NCBI GenBank assembly: GCA_019353055.1
Contig: JABAHL010000010.1
Coordinates: forward strand, 1-64,000
Source: Faucicola osloensis_C
GTDB lineage: Bacteria > Pseudomonadota > Gammaproteobacteria > Pseudomonadales > Moraxellaceae
DNA length: 64,000 nt
Direction of reading: 5' to 3'
Both the position numbers and the translations under genes were made by a program. The notes beneath the pieces were generated by a model. The model saw only the letters and a program-made list of their open reading frames with translations, was not told the origin of the DNA and did no database searches. Shown here one piece after another: positions 27,173 through 36,262 of the stretch. Position 1 is the first letter of the stretch; each line of letters starts with the position of its first letter.

Positions 27173-28359
27173 TGCCCACCCAGACCACACCCAGCAAAGT
27201 CGACGTAAGCAAATCTGCCAACATTTGGGAGCGCGGTTTTTTGCTGCAAGTTTTGCATGTATGGCGCAGCGTGTTTCAAGACAAAGGGGTGCTCAGTATG
27301 CTACTGATAGCCCCGATTATTTATGGTTTTTTTTACCCGTGGCCGTATTCAAAAGAAGTGGTGCGTCATGTCCCTGTGGCAGTGGTGGATTATGACCATT
27401 CAAGTCTATCGCAGACTATTATCAGCTACGCCCAAGCCAATCCGCGCATCCAAAGCACCATTGTAAACGATGAAAACAGTGCCAAGCAGCTGATGTGGCA
27501 AGGCAAAATTGCAGGCTACATGGTGATACCTTCGGGACTGTATCAAAAAGTGACCACAGGACAACCTGCCAAGGTGAGTATCCTTGCCAACGGTAACTAT
27601 TTTTTGCTCAACAAACAAGTACAAACGGGGTTTTTAGAAGTCATCGGCACCGTGTCCGCAGGGGCGAAAGTACAAAAAAATGTCGCCATCGGGCAAGACA
27701 TCACGGTTGCCAAAAACAATATTTCCCCGGTTGCGCTGACGATTAACCCCTTATACAACCGTACCGAAGGCTATGGCAGCTACATTGTCCCTGCGGTTGC
27801 GATATTGATTCTGCAGCAGATGTTTTTGATGGGCACGGCAATGCTAGTGGGTACTTGGGCAGAGCAAGACATGCACCGCGCTTCGATGAAAACGTGGCTT
27901 GCGCGAATATTGGGCTTAGCGTGTTTTGGTTTTGTGCTTGGCTGTTTTTATTATGGCTGGGTATTTTCCAACAATGATTATATCCGTAACCAAAATCTGA
28001 CGGGTTCACTGGTACTGCTTGCCCTGTTTTTCCCCGCGGTAACGGCACTGGGCTGTCTGCTTGGGGTGTGGTTTGGGGCGCGAGAACGGGCGATGCAAAT
28101 TTTGGTCGCAAGTTCAATGCCGATGCTGTTTGTCTCAGGGATTTCGTGGCCGTATCAAATGCTGCCTGAGCCACTGCAGTATTTGCGCTGGGTGTTACCT
28201 AGCACCTCTGGGATGAATGCATCGGTGATGCTGAACCAAATGGGCGTGCCACTGGCGTATGTCAACGTGTATCTCATGGCACTCATGATGATTTTCTTGG
28301 TTTGTTTATTGCTGCTACTTTTATTAGCCAGTAAAGAAAGTGAATCGTTAGCAGATTAA
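27172..28359 (+). CDS. ABC-2 type permease (second of two)
   Basis: Paralogue of the preceding gene with the same ABC2_membrane_3 layout: an N-terminal helix (about residues 40-58), a periplasmic domain starting HVPVAVVDYDHSSLSQTI, and C-terminal helices (about 200-390). The start at 27172 is a TGATG overlap with the previous stop and has GGGGG upstream; an ATG at 27157 is also possible. 395 residues. The pair presumably forms a heterodimer. No ATP-binding cassette gene is encoded in this operon, which normally includes one. The substrate is unknown; related systems export drugs or peptides. Confidence 0.87.
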   Translation: MPTQTTPSKVDVSKSANIWERGFLLQVLHVWRSVFQDKGVLSMLLIAPIIYGFFYPWPYSKEVVRHVPVAVVDYDHSSLSQTIISYAQANPRIQSTIVNDENSAKQLMWQGKIAGYMVIPSGLYQKVTTGQPAKVSILANGNYFLLNKQVQTGFLEVIGTVSAGAKVQKNVAIGQDITVAKNNISPVALTINPLYNRTEGYGSYIVPAVAILILQQMFLMGTAMLVGTWAEQDMHRASMKTWLARILGLACFGFVLGCFYYGWVFSNNDYIRNQNLTGSLVLLALFFPAVTALGCLLGVWFGARERAMQILVASSMPMLFVSGISWPYQMLPEPLQYLRWVLPSTSGMNASVMLNQMGVPLAYVNVYLMALMMIFLVCLLLLLLLASKESESLAD

Positions 28360-28571
28360 TCCTTGCCAACGGTTATTTTCTTCATCGTGCGTTTACACAG
28401 GTGGGTAGTTGCCAAATTTGCGATGCGTGTAGCAAGTATCTATCATCCATCATCTATCATTTGATAAGCTTTTCGATAGCACATTGACACAGATGGGTAA
28501 TCCGTGGTTATCTAGCACAATGAATACAACATAATTGAATTTTTCAACTGATTGGCATATAGGATTTATCA

Positions 28572-30017
28572 GTGATCAGTATTTTTGATTTATTTAAAAT
28601 TGGGATTGGACCTTCAAGTTCGCATACGGTCGGACCGATGAAAGCGGCGAATCTGTTCGTTAGCGCATTATCACAGCAGCAGCTACTGACGCAGGTGGAC
28701 AGGGTGCAAGTCGAGCTGTTTGGTTCGCTCGGTGCGACCGGTAAAGGGCATGGTAGTGATATAGCGGTGATGCTAGGTTTGATGGGGGAGCAACCACAGA
28801 CGACGGATGTCGCCGCTATTTCACAAAAAATTGCCGATATCCAAGCGCAAAACACACTGTATCTCAATCAGCAGCATGAGATTAACTTTGTTGCTGACAA
28901 GGATTTAATCCTAAATGGTAGGGTATCGCTGCCTCATCATCCCAATGCTTTGACTATCACTGCTTTTACAGGCAATGACATTGTTTACCAAAATACGTAT
29001 TATTCAATCGGCGGCGGGTTTGTGCAGACCGAGCAAGAAGCCCAAGCAAAAGAACCGGTGATTGAAAGCGTCAAAAAACCGGTACCTTATCCGTTTAACA
29101 ACGCCAAAGAATTATTACAAATTTGCCAACACCATCAACTGTCAATCGCCCAAGTCGTTCGAGCCAATGAACTGGCTAACTTGGGTGAAGATGAGCTGCT
29201 GGGTGGACTTAACGATATTTGGCAAGTCATGCAAGACTGTGTCAATGATGGTTGTCGCCACGATGGTATTTTGCCAGGGGGCTTACAAGTACAGCGCCGT
29301 GCTAAGGCGATTTATCAGCAGTTATCCGCTGCCGATAGCCGAAAAGCGTTTAATGATGCGCTTGCCGTGATGGATTGGGTCAATCTGTATGCCTTGGCAG
29401 TTAATGAAGAAAACGCCAGTGGCGGACGTGTAGTGACTGCCCCCACTAATGGTGCGGCAGGCGTGATACCTGCTGTTATGCATTATTATCGAGATTTTTG
29501 TCCAAGTTATACGCTGCAAGGTTTACATGATTTTCTGCTAACCGCTGCGGCGATTGGCATCATTATCAAAGAAAACGCCAGTATCTCAGGCGCAGAAGTG
29601 GGCTGTCAAGGGGAGGTCGGCTCGGCGTGTGCGATGGCGGCGGCAGGGTTAACCTATGTGCTTGGTGGTAGTCCTGCCCAATGTGCCAACGCTGCCGAAA
29701 TTGGCATCGAACATCATCTTGGCATGACGTGTGACCCGATTGCGGGGTTGGTGCAAGTGCCTTGTATCGAACGCAATGCCATGGCGGCAGTAAAAGCGAT
29801 TAATGCCTCAAGGCTTGCGCTTAAAGGCAATGGGCAGCATGTGGTATCGCTTGATAAAGCCATCAAAACCATGAAAGAGACAGGCAGAGATATGATGTCG
29901 AAATATAAAGAAACTGCAATGGGCGGGCTTGCTATCAATGTCCTAGACGAGGATTTTGCCGCCCAGTCAAATCTGATTCCGACGCTGGATGTGACGGTCA
30001 ATTACAGTCAGTGTTAG
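28572..30017 (+). CDS. sdaA: L-serine dehydratase (iron-sulfur, single-chain)
   Basis: Deaminates L-serine to pyruvate and ammonia using a [4Fe-4S] cluster. The N-terminal domain begins FDLFKIGIGPSSSHTVGPMKAA, the family signature. The C-terminal catalytic domain has the cluster cysteines in GAEVGCQGEVGSACAMAAAG and GMTCDPIAGLVQVPCIERN. 481 residues, a little longer than E. coli SdaA (454). It starts with GTG at 28572, with AGGA upstream. It is a separate unit downstream of the efflux operon (211-bp gap). A bidirectional terminator follows. Confidence 0.95.
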   Translation: MISIFDLFKIGIGPSSSHTVGPMKAANLFVSALSQQQLLTQVDRVQVELFGSLGATGKGHGSDIAVMLGLMGEQPQTTDVAAISQKIADIQAQNTLYLNQQHEINFVADKDLILNGRVSLPHHPNALTITAFTGNDIVYQNTYYSIGGGFVQTEQEAQAKEPVIESVKKPVPYPFNNAKELLQICQHHQLSIAQVVRANELANLGEDELLGGLNDIWQVMQDCVNDGCRHDGILPGGLQVQRRAKAIYQQLSAADSRKAFNDALAVMDWVNLYALAVNEENASGGRVVTAPTNGAAGVIPAVMHYYRDFCPSYTLQGLHDFLLTAAAIGIIIKENASISGAEVGCQGEVGSACAMAAAGLTYVLGGSPAQCANAAEIGIEHHLGMTCDPIAGLVQVPCIERNAMAAVKAINASRLALKGNGQHVVSLDKAIKTMKETGRDMMSKYKETAMGGLAINVLDEDFAAQSNLIPTLDVTVNYSQC

Positions 30018-30027
30018 TGCTACAATA

Positions 30028-30060
30028 AAAAAACCGATTCGCCAAGGAATCGGTTTTTTT
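30028..30060. terminator. bidirectional terminator
   Basis: Stem AACCGATTC and GAATCGGTT around 30032-30055, 6-nt loop, with A- and T-runs. It separates the convergent serine dehydratase and ddc genes. Confidence 0.9.
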
Positions 30061-30067
30061 GTGCTTA

Positions 30068-31627
30068 TCAATCAATCGCAGGCTGATAATCCCCTGTAAC
30101 AATACGGTCTTTGATGTCATCGGCTTGCGCCAACACTTGCGCCAATAAGGCTTTGACATTGTCAAGCGTGGCGATGGGGCTTAACGTGGTCATTTTAAGC
30201 GATTGCACATCTTGATTAGCATCCTCTTGCTTTTGGTAACTGACGCGCGTCACGCCGATATTGGCTTCACCTTTTGCAAATAGCTCATCGGCGACATTTT
30301 GGTTTAAGCTATCAAGCAACTCAGCAGGGTAGTCTTTGGGTACCACGCGAAATAGCACGGAGGCAAACTGTGGCTCTACCAACAATTCAAGCCCATCAGT
30401 GGCTTTGATGTAATCAGCGACTTCGCGGGTCAAATCAACGCCATGGTCAATCATCGAGCCGTATAATTCTTCGCCCAACGCTTCCACCGTCAGCCATAAT
30501 TTTAGCGCATCAAAACGGCGCGTGGTTTGCAGCGACTTAGAAACTAGGTTAGGTACGCCATGTTCCTCGTCATATGCAGAGTTCAAATACTCAGCTTCAT
30601 AATGCATGAAGCGATAGTTGGCTTCATCTTTGAGCAGAAATGCCCCGCAAGAGATACTTTGGAAGTAATGTTTGTGGAAGTCGAGGGTGATAGAATCGGC
30701 TTGCTCAATGCCTGCAAGTTTATCGCGGTAGTTATTCGATAAAATCAGCGCACCGCCCCAAGCGGCATCAATATGAAGCCATGCACCGTACTCATGGGTA
30801 AGCTTACGAATCGCAGGGATTGGGTCAATCGCGCCCGCGTCCGTGGTGCCTGCGGTGGCGACCACACAGGCGATGATTTTGCCTTCGGCCTTGAGTTGCG
30901 CCATGGTGTGTTCAAGTGCGACAACATCCATCTGCGCTTGGTCATTGACTGGCACAGTGACCACCGATTGAAAACCCATGCCCATCATTGCCATGTTTTT
31001 TTGCACGCTAAAATGCGCGTTTTCTGAGCAGATAACTTTCACTTTTTGCATGGCATCGGCTGGGATACCGTCACGCTGTACTGACCATTCAGACCCATCG
31101 TCATTTTTATAGTTGTTGGCGATACACCAATCACGGGCGAGTAACACGCCCATCAAGTTGGATTGGGTGCCCCCTGAGGTGAATACGCCCGCTTGTCCGC
31201 TACCAAAACCGACTTTTTGACGTAGCCAATCTATCAGTTGCACTTCCATCAGTGACCCAGCTGGGCTTTGGTCCCAAGAGTCCATCGATTGGTTGGTGGC
31301 ATTAATCAGCACTTCGGCGATTTGGCTTGTGACCATCGTTGGGCAGTGCAAGTGAGCAAGCGAATGTGGGTGATGCACCTTTAGGCTTTTATTAAGGAAT
31401 AATTCGACTGAACGTTTTAACGCATCTTCCAAGCCAAGTCCTTCTTTTGATGGCTGAAAGGCAATCTCAGCGCGCAGCTGCTTGATACTACCACCGGTGT
31501 ACATTTTGTCGTTTTTGAGCCAATCGGTGACGGCTTGCACGGCAGTGTTCATGTTTTTTTGGTAATCGGCAATGGATTGGCTGTCATTACAAAATAACGC
31601 TTGGCGATGCTGTGATAAGTTTGACAT
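30068..31627 (-). CDS. ddc: L-2,4-diaminobutyrate decarboxylase
   Basis: PLP-dependent group II decarboxylase that converts 2,4-diaminobutyrate to 1,3-diaminopropane, a polyamine and siderophore precursor. Seen: FTSGGTQSNLMGVLLARD (PLP phosphate region), HIDAAWGGALILS, and the PLP-lysine motif LDFHKHYFQSISCGAFL (about residue 320). The start at 31627 is chosen because AAGGA lies 7 nt upstream; an earlier ATG at 31642 is possible. 519 residues. In Acinetobacter ddc follows dat directly; here a RelA/SpoT-domain gene lies between them. Confidence 0.94.
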   Translation of the reverse strand: MSNLSQHRQALFCNDSQSIADYQKNMNTAVQAVTDWLKNDKMYTGGSIKQLRAEIAFQPSKEGLGLEDALKRSVELFLNKSLKVHHPHSLAHLHCPTMVTSQIAEVLINATNQSMDSWDQSPAGSLMEVQLIDWLRQKVGFGSGQAGVFTSGGTQSNLMGVLLARDWCIANNYKNDDGSEWSVQRDGIPADAMQKVKVICSENAHFSVQKNMAMMGMGFQSVVTVPVNDQAQMDVVALEHTMAQLKAEGKIIACVVATAGTTDAGAIDPIPAIRKLTHEYGAWLHIDAAWGGALILSNNYRDKLAGIEQADSITLDFHKHYFQSISCGAFLLKDEANYRFMHYEAEYLNSAYDEEHGVPNLVSKSLQTTRRFDALKLWLTVEALGEELYGSMIDHGVDLTREVADYIKATDGLELLVEPQFASVLFRVVPKDYPAELLDSLNQNVADELFAKGEANIGVTRVSYQKQEDANQDVQSLKMTTLSPIATLDNVKALLAQVLAQADDIKDRIVTGDYQPAID

Positions 31628-31704
31628 GGTAAGTCCTTGCATTCTTTAAGATAGAGTTAACTATAAATTGTCGTTAAACAGAGTGATACGAGCAAATGGT
31701 TAAT

Positions 31705-32274
31705 TTATTTTACAAAATTACGCTTATACAGTTGATGATTTACAATATTGGCTTTGGCATCGTTTTTATCCCAAATTTGCAATTCCCACGGATAATAAAA
31801 ATTGCTGGCATTTTTAAAATACACATGCACACCGATATACCCGTCGATATCACGTAAATACCAATTTTTTAGACTGTAATCTGTTTTCCAATCATCCAGT
31901 TTTTCCATAATGTTTGTCACATCAGCCGATGGCAAAATTACCCGAGCACCAAAAATATCATTTAAGATATTATTGACTGGGTACTGGTTTTGTCGTGCCA
32001 AATAGCGATTGACTTTGTCATAGATACTTTCAGCCGTTTTAACACGGTAAAAAAAATCGATATTTTGGGTATCGGCAAATGCCAAATAATCATTAATCGC
32101 TTCATGCAAATTAAGCCGATATGACAAGATAGGCTCAATAGGGACGGTTTTGAGCGTATGTGATAGATTGATTTTTGGTACCTTGCCTGTTTCGAAATAA
32201 TCTTGCGAATACTCACCATGAATCCGATTGATTTCTCGAATCAGGCGTTCGGTCTTGGCAATATTGGTTTCCAT
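31705..32274 (-). CDS. small RelA/SpoT-domain protein (alarmone synthetase-like)
   Basis: A 189-residue single-domain protein that matches the (p)ppGpp synthetase fold. It shows RVKTAESIYDK (R77, K79, S83, K87; the ATP/phosphate-binding RxKxxxSxxxK element), NDIFGAR (D106, G109, R111), GYIGVHVYF (G145-Y146, H150) and WELQIWDK (E164, Q166; the catalytic Glu region of synthetases). The HD hydrolase, TGS and ACT domains of long RelA/SpoT are absent. By family it may make ppGpp or pppGpp, or act as a toxin-like pyrophosphokinase, but activity is not proved by sequence. No antitoxin-like neighbour is visible. It lies between dat and ddc on the same strand, with a terminator-like hairpin upstream at 32300-32338. 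Confidence 0.72.
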   Translation of the reverse strand: METNIAKTERLIREINRIHGEYSQDYFETGKVPKINLSHTLKTVPIEPILSYRLNLHEAINDYLAFADTQNIDFFYRVKTAESIYDKVNRYLARQNQYPVNNILNDIFGARVILPSADVTNIMEKLDDWKTDYSLKNWYLRDIDGYIGVHVYFKNASNFYYPWELQIWDKNDAKANIVNHQLYKRNFVK

Positions 32275-32299
32275 ATTTTACTCAAAATAAAATAAACAG

Positions 32300-32338
32300 A
32301 TAATAAAAACGGCAAAGCCACGTCAGTAACTTTACCGT
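32300..32338 (-). terminator. minus-strand terminator between dat and the RelA/SpoT gene
   Basis: On the minus strand ACGGTAAAG and CTTTGCCGT form a 9-bp stem (one G-U pair) followed by TTTTTATT. It would end or attenuate dat transcription before the small RelA/SpoT-domain gene. Confidence 0.6.
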
Positions 32339-32357
32339 CTTGATAAGCAATAATCAA

Positions 32358-33737
32358 TTACCCACGTACTTTTTGCACGGCTTCAGCCACTGCCTTTTTA
32401 AAGCGTTCAAGCACCGCATTACATTCATCAGCAGTGATGTTAATCGGGCAAAGCAAGCGAATCACTGTACCGCCACGACCGCCTTTTTCCAGCAGTAACT
32501 TGTTGTCAAAACACGCTTTTTGAATCGCATTTGCCATGTCAATATCAGCAGGATACGAGCCGATACGGTCAGCAGGTTTACGCTCATCGACAATCTCAAT
32601 ACCGGTCATCAAGCCGCGACCGCGCACGTTACCGATACAAGGGAATTCTTGGGCGATTTTTTTGAGTTCATCACGCAAGAATTCACCACGGATACGCGCA
32701 TTTTCTGCCAAGTTTTTGCTACGGATTTCAGCCAATACTTGAATCGATGCTGCCATCGCAAGCTGATTGCCACGGAAAGTACCGGTGTGACCGGCTGGCG
32801 CCCATGCGTCGAATTTTTTATTGATGGCAAGTACGCATAGTGGCAAACCACCCCCGACCGCTTTACTCATCACCACCACGTCAGGCACGATGTCGGCATG
32901 TTCAAAAGCAAACATTTTGCCTGAGCGCGCAAACCCAGCTTGCACTTCATCCAAAATCAATACGATATCATGCTTAGCGGTCACTTCACGGATTTTTTGT
33001 AGCCATTTTTTGGGCGCAGGTACCACGCCGCCTTCCCCTTGAATCGCTTCTAGGATGACCGCTGCAGGTTTGACCACGCCGCTTTCAACATCTTCAATAA
33101 AGTTTTCAAAGTAGTAAGTCAGCGCATCCACGCCCGCTTCACCCCCAAGCCCAAGTGGGCAGCGGTATTCATGCGGATAGGGCATAAACTGTACCCCTGG
33201 CATCAAATTGCCAACTTTCTCTTTGGCAGACAAATTGCCAGTCATGGCAAGCGCGCCATGGGTCATACCGTGATAACCACCGCTAAATGCGATAACGTTG
33301 TCACGCCCTGTATAAGTTTTTGCTAATTTAATCGCCGCTTCTGTACCGTCAGCACCGGTCGGACCGCAAAATTGCAATACAAAATCTTTTGGAAAAAAAG
33401 ACAGCAAGGATTCGGTAAATGCATCTTTGACAGGTGTGGTGATATCTAGGGTGTGCAGTGGCAGACCACTTTGTAGCACATCGTATAAGGCTTGTTTGAC
33501 AGCTGGGTGATTGTGACCCAAGGCTAATGTACCAGCACCGGCTAGGCAATCAAGGTAATCATTGCCTTCAACATCGGTGACCCAAATACCTTGGGCTTTA
33601 GCTATAGCTAGCGGTAGTTTGCGGGGATAACTACGAACATTAGATTCCATCGTGCTTTGACGAGTTAAATAATATTCGTTAGTGGCATGAGAAATAGGGT
33701 GTACAGGGGTTGCTACGTGTAAATGCGTTTGGCTCAT
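32358..33737 (-). CDS. dat: diaminobutyrate--2-oxoglutarate transaminase
   Basis: Class III PLP aminotransferase that makes 2,4-diaminobutyrate from aspartate 4-semialdehyde, with glutamate as donor. Seen: GAGTLALGHNHP, the substrate loop FCGPTGADGTEAAIKLAKTYTGR, ILEAIQGEGGVVPAP, LILDEVQAGFARSGKMFAFEH (Asp for PLP nitrogen) and the PLP lysine in VVMSKAVGGGLPL. 459 residues. Its product feeds ddc, 1.7 kb downstream, for 1,3-diaminopropane. Upstream is an 852-bp gene-free region with a strong hairpin at 33813-33829. Confidence 0.95.
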   Translation of the reverse strand: MSQTHLHVATPVHPISHATNEYYLTRQSTMESNVRSYPRKLPLAIAKAQGIWVTDVEGNDYLDCLAGAGTLALGHNHPAVKQALYDVLQSGLPLHTLDITTPVKDAFTESLLSFFPKDFVLQFCGPTGADGTEAAIKLAKTYTGRDNVIAFSGGYHGMTHGALAMTGNLSAKEKVGNLMPGVQFMPYPHEYRCPLGLGGEAGVDALTYYFENFIEDVESGVVKPAAVILEAIQGEGGVVPAPKKWLQKIREVTAKHDIVLILDEVQAGFARSGKMFAFEHADIVPDVVVMSKAVGGGLPLCVLAINKKFDAWAPAGHTGTFRGNQLAMAASIQVLAEIRSKNLAENARIRGEFLRDELKKIAQEFPCIGNVRGRGLMTGIEIVDERKPADRIGSYPADIDMANAIQKACFDNKLLLEKGGRGGTVIRLLCPINITADECNAVLERFKKAVAEAVQKVRG

Positions 33738-33812
33738 ATCGGATTACCATCTCAGATAACGGGCGAAAAGGTTAGTTTTTTGGCTATCTTTCTCGTATTT
33801 GTGAATAACATA

Positions 33813-33829
33813 TCAGTCAGGATGACTGA
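33813..33829. promoter_or_regulatory. perfect inverted repeat upstream of dat
   Basis: TCAGTCA (33813-33819), 3-nt spacer, TGACTGA (33823-33829), about 80 bp before the dat start. It is a compact hairpin or operator. The wider gap (33738-34589) is AT-rich and contains no gene I can support. Confidence 0.4.
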
Positions 33830-34340
33830 CACCAAAACAAAAACGTTATACCGCAAAACCCCAAAATGCCATGACACTGCACCCAAGACCTAACAATATA
33901 ACGTTGAAAATTTATGGGGCATGATACGCTTTTTTTGTGAAAAATACAGTCTTTTTTGCAAAAAATCGCATGAATCCTCCAAATTGATAACACAGGGTGT
34001 GTTTTGCGATTACAGAGGCAAAAAATCATGGTAAGCGGTGAGTAATGAGCGGCAAAACACTACAAAGAAGCGTGGAAAGTTTGACAATCGTTGATAGTCT
34101 ATGCAGGTTATAAAACTCTGCAGTCACAATTTCAGTCACGATAATGATAGAAAAATTACCTAGTTAATACCATGTTAATGAATTGTTTGGTACAAAATAG
34201 GCGAGTGTCAACAAGGCTAACAACATCCAAGCTTATACCATCAAAATTTTATAAAAGCTAAATACTGCTTATTGAGACCTTTACATGAATAAACATACAA
34301 AAGCTGATTAAAAAAATATAATAAAATAAAATCAATTACC

Positions 34341-34415
34341 TAGCAAAATAGACTGGCAAAAAAACTAGCAAAAAAATTAGTAAAAGAAACTGCCAAAAAA
34401 AATTGCCAAAAAAAA
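34341..34415. repeat. degenerate A-tract array
   Basis: Six units of the form TAGC/TGGC/TGCC followed by an A-run, beginning at 34341, 34354, 34366, 34378, 34391 and 34404 (spacing 12-13 bp). It lies about 175-250 bp upstream of the aldehyde oxidoreductase operon. Not a CRISPR: there are no spacers. Confidence 0.5.
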
Positions 34416-34589
34416 CGGGATGGCTACATACGCGAAAACAACAAACCCTTCTAATGTTACCATCGTCCTTGCGTAGGCAAGGCGTAGCGAATTTTTAGAA
34501 ATAAGTTTGATAACAGGCGTCAATCCTAGATAACACACTTACCAATAAACCCATAACAAACCCATAACAACTAGACGAGAAGCAACTTT

Positions 34590-35204
34590 ATGCCACAATC
34601 CTTAACACTTACTATAAATCAGCAACAACATACGTTGACCAATCTAGATGTACGCACCACAGTGTTAGATGTCTGTCGCAATCATCTTGGCTTGACTGGC
34701 AGCAAAAAAGGCTGTGACCACGGTCAGTGTGGCGCGTGTACCATGCTGATTAACGGTCAGCGGGTCAACAGCTGTCTGACCTTGGCGGTCATGCATGAGG
34801 GCGATAACATCGAGACCATTGAAGGCATTGGCTCACCTGAAGCGCTTGACCCGATTCAACAAGCGTTTTTGGAACATGATGCCTTTCAATGTGGTTATTG
34901 TACCCCTGGGCAGATTTGCTCGACCAAAGCGATGATTGAAGAGCTACGCCAAAACTGGGCAAGTCATGTGTCGGCTGATTTGATGCAGCCTTTATCAAAC
35001 GATACAGCACAATTTAAGCAACAATTGGATAAGGAAATCTCTGAGCGTATGAGTGGCAATATCTGTCGCTGCTCGGCATATCCCAACATCGTGCGAGCGA
35101 TTAAACAAGTATTACAAGAAACCGGTTTTTCGGCAGAGACAGATAAGGTAACTACTCAGACAGCTCAGACAGCAGCTATTCAGGCTACAGGAGTGTCGCT
35201 ATGA
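34590..35204 (+). CDS. paoA: aldehyde oxidoreductase small [2Fe-2S] subunit (PaoA-like)
   Basis: Electron-transfer subunit of a molybdenum hydroxylase. It binds two [2Fe-2S] clusters. The plant-ferredoxin-type N-terminal cluster is KKGCDHGQCGACTM followed by a further Cys (NSCLTL), and the helical C-terminal cluster is QCGYCTPGQI plus ICRCSAYPNIV. 204 residues. E. coli PaoA carries a long Tat signal; here an in-frame TAG stands six codons before the start ATG, so no such extension exists and a cytoplasmic enzyme is likely. The C-terminus (about 185-204) is Gln/Thr/Ala-rich and probably disordered. It overlaps the next gene by 4 bp. Confidence 0.9.
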   Translation: MPQSLTLTINQQQHTLTNLDVRTTVLDVCRNHLGLTGSKKGCDHGQCGACTMLINGQRVNSCLTLAVMHEGDNIETIEGIGSPEALDPIQQAFLEHDAFQCGYCTPGQICSTKAMIEELRQNWASHVSADLMQPLSNDTAQFKQQLDKEISERMSGNICRCSAYPNIVRAIKQVLQETGFSAETDKVTTQTAQTAAIQATGVSL

Positions 35205-36262
35205 AAACTTTTGATTATCAGCGCGCCAACTCAGTGGATGACGCCGTCAAAATAGCCACTTTAGCCGAGGGGCATTTGGCAGCTGAGGGGCATTTAGCTG
35301 AAGCGCAGCGTCCGTTTTTTATCGCTGGGGGTACCAATTTACTTGACTTGATGAAACTCGAAATCGAACAGCCAACACAGCTGATTGATATTTCACGTTT
35401 GCCGCTTAATACAATTGAAACCACGCCAGAAGGTGGGTTAAAAATTGGCGCTATGGTCAGTAATAGTGAATTAGCGGCTCATCCTGTTATTCGTCAAGAT
35501 TATGCGGTGCTTGCCCGTGCCTTGTTGTCGGGTGCATCGCCGCAACTGCGTAACAAAGCCAGTACCGGTGGCAATCTACTACAGCGTACCCGTTGTTATT
35601 ATTTTTATCAGCCCGATAGTCCGTGTAATAAGCGTGAGCCCAATTCTGGCTGCGGGGCAAAAGCAGGTCTTCATCAGAACTTAGCAATTTTAGGCACAAG
35701 CGAGCAGTGTATTGCCACTCATCCATCAGATATGGCGGTGGCAATGCGATTGCTCGATGCCGTCATTGTTATCCAGCAACCCGACGGGCAAACCCGCCAA
35801 GTGCCTATCGCTGAATTTTATCGCTTACCTGAGCAAACCCCCCATATCGAAACTTGTTTGAATTTAGGTGATTTGATTACCCATATCATTCTACCGCCAC
35901 CCTTAAAAGGCGTGCATAGTTATGACAAAGTGCGTGACCGTGCGTCGTATGCCTTTGCTTTGGTGTCCGTCGCTGCCGTGATTGAGCATGATAATGACAC
36001 ACTCACCAATGTGCGACTTGCATTTGGCGGTATTGCCAGTCAGCCGTGGCGAACTACCGAGATTGAAAAAATACTGATCGGTAGCACGGGCGATGCCGTG
36101 AGTATTGAGCTTGCGGTGGCGACCCTATTTAAAGAAGCAAAAACCGATGAACAAACCGAGTACAAGACCGTGCTAGTACAGCGCCTTTTACACCATGTTG
36201 TGCAGCGGGCGTTACAACAACCCAATCAATCAAGTCCTTTAAGTAGTGGAGTGAGTGCATGA
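35201..36262 (+). CDS. paoB: aldehyde oxidoreductase FAD subunit (PaoB-like)
   Basis: Medium subunit that carries FAD and, in the PaoB group, an extra [4Fe-4S] cluster. Seen: FAD motifs FFIAGGTNLLDLMK and ASTGGNLLQRTRC, and the cluster insert TRCYYF...PCNKREPNSGCGAKAG typical of PaoB. 353 residues against 318 in E. coli. An 18-bp direct duplication at 35261-35296 encodes EGHLAA/EGHLAE just before the FAD motif. It starts inside the paoA stop and its own stop overlaps paoC, so the three genes are translationally coupled. Confidence 0.9.
   Translation: MKTFDYQRANSVDDAVKIATLAEGHLAAEGHLAEAQRPFFIAGGTNLLDLMKLEIEQPTQLIDISRLPLNTIETTPEGGLKIGAMVSNSELAAHPVIRQDYAVLARALLSGASPQLRNKASTGGNLLQRTRCYYFYQPDSPCNKREPNSGCGAKAGLHQNLAILGTSEQCIATHPSDMAVAMRLLDAVIVIQQPDGQTRQVPIAEFYRLPEQTPHIETCLNLGDLITHIILPPPLKGVHSYDKVRDRASYAFALVSVAAVIEHDNDTLTNVRLAFGGIASQPWRTTEIEKILIGSTGDAVSIELAVATLFKEAKTDEQTEYKTVLVQRLLHHVVQRALQQPNQSSPLSSGVSA
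35261..35296. repeat. 18-bp tandem duplication inside paoB
   Basis: GCCGAGGGGCATTTGGCA is followed by GCTGAGGGGCATTTAGCT. The pair keeps the frame and doubles the peptide AEGHLA. Confidence 0.6.

Noticed and set aside
34341..34415. CRISPR-like array
   Set aside because: Units are short, degenerate and A-rich, with no unique spacers and no cas genes.
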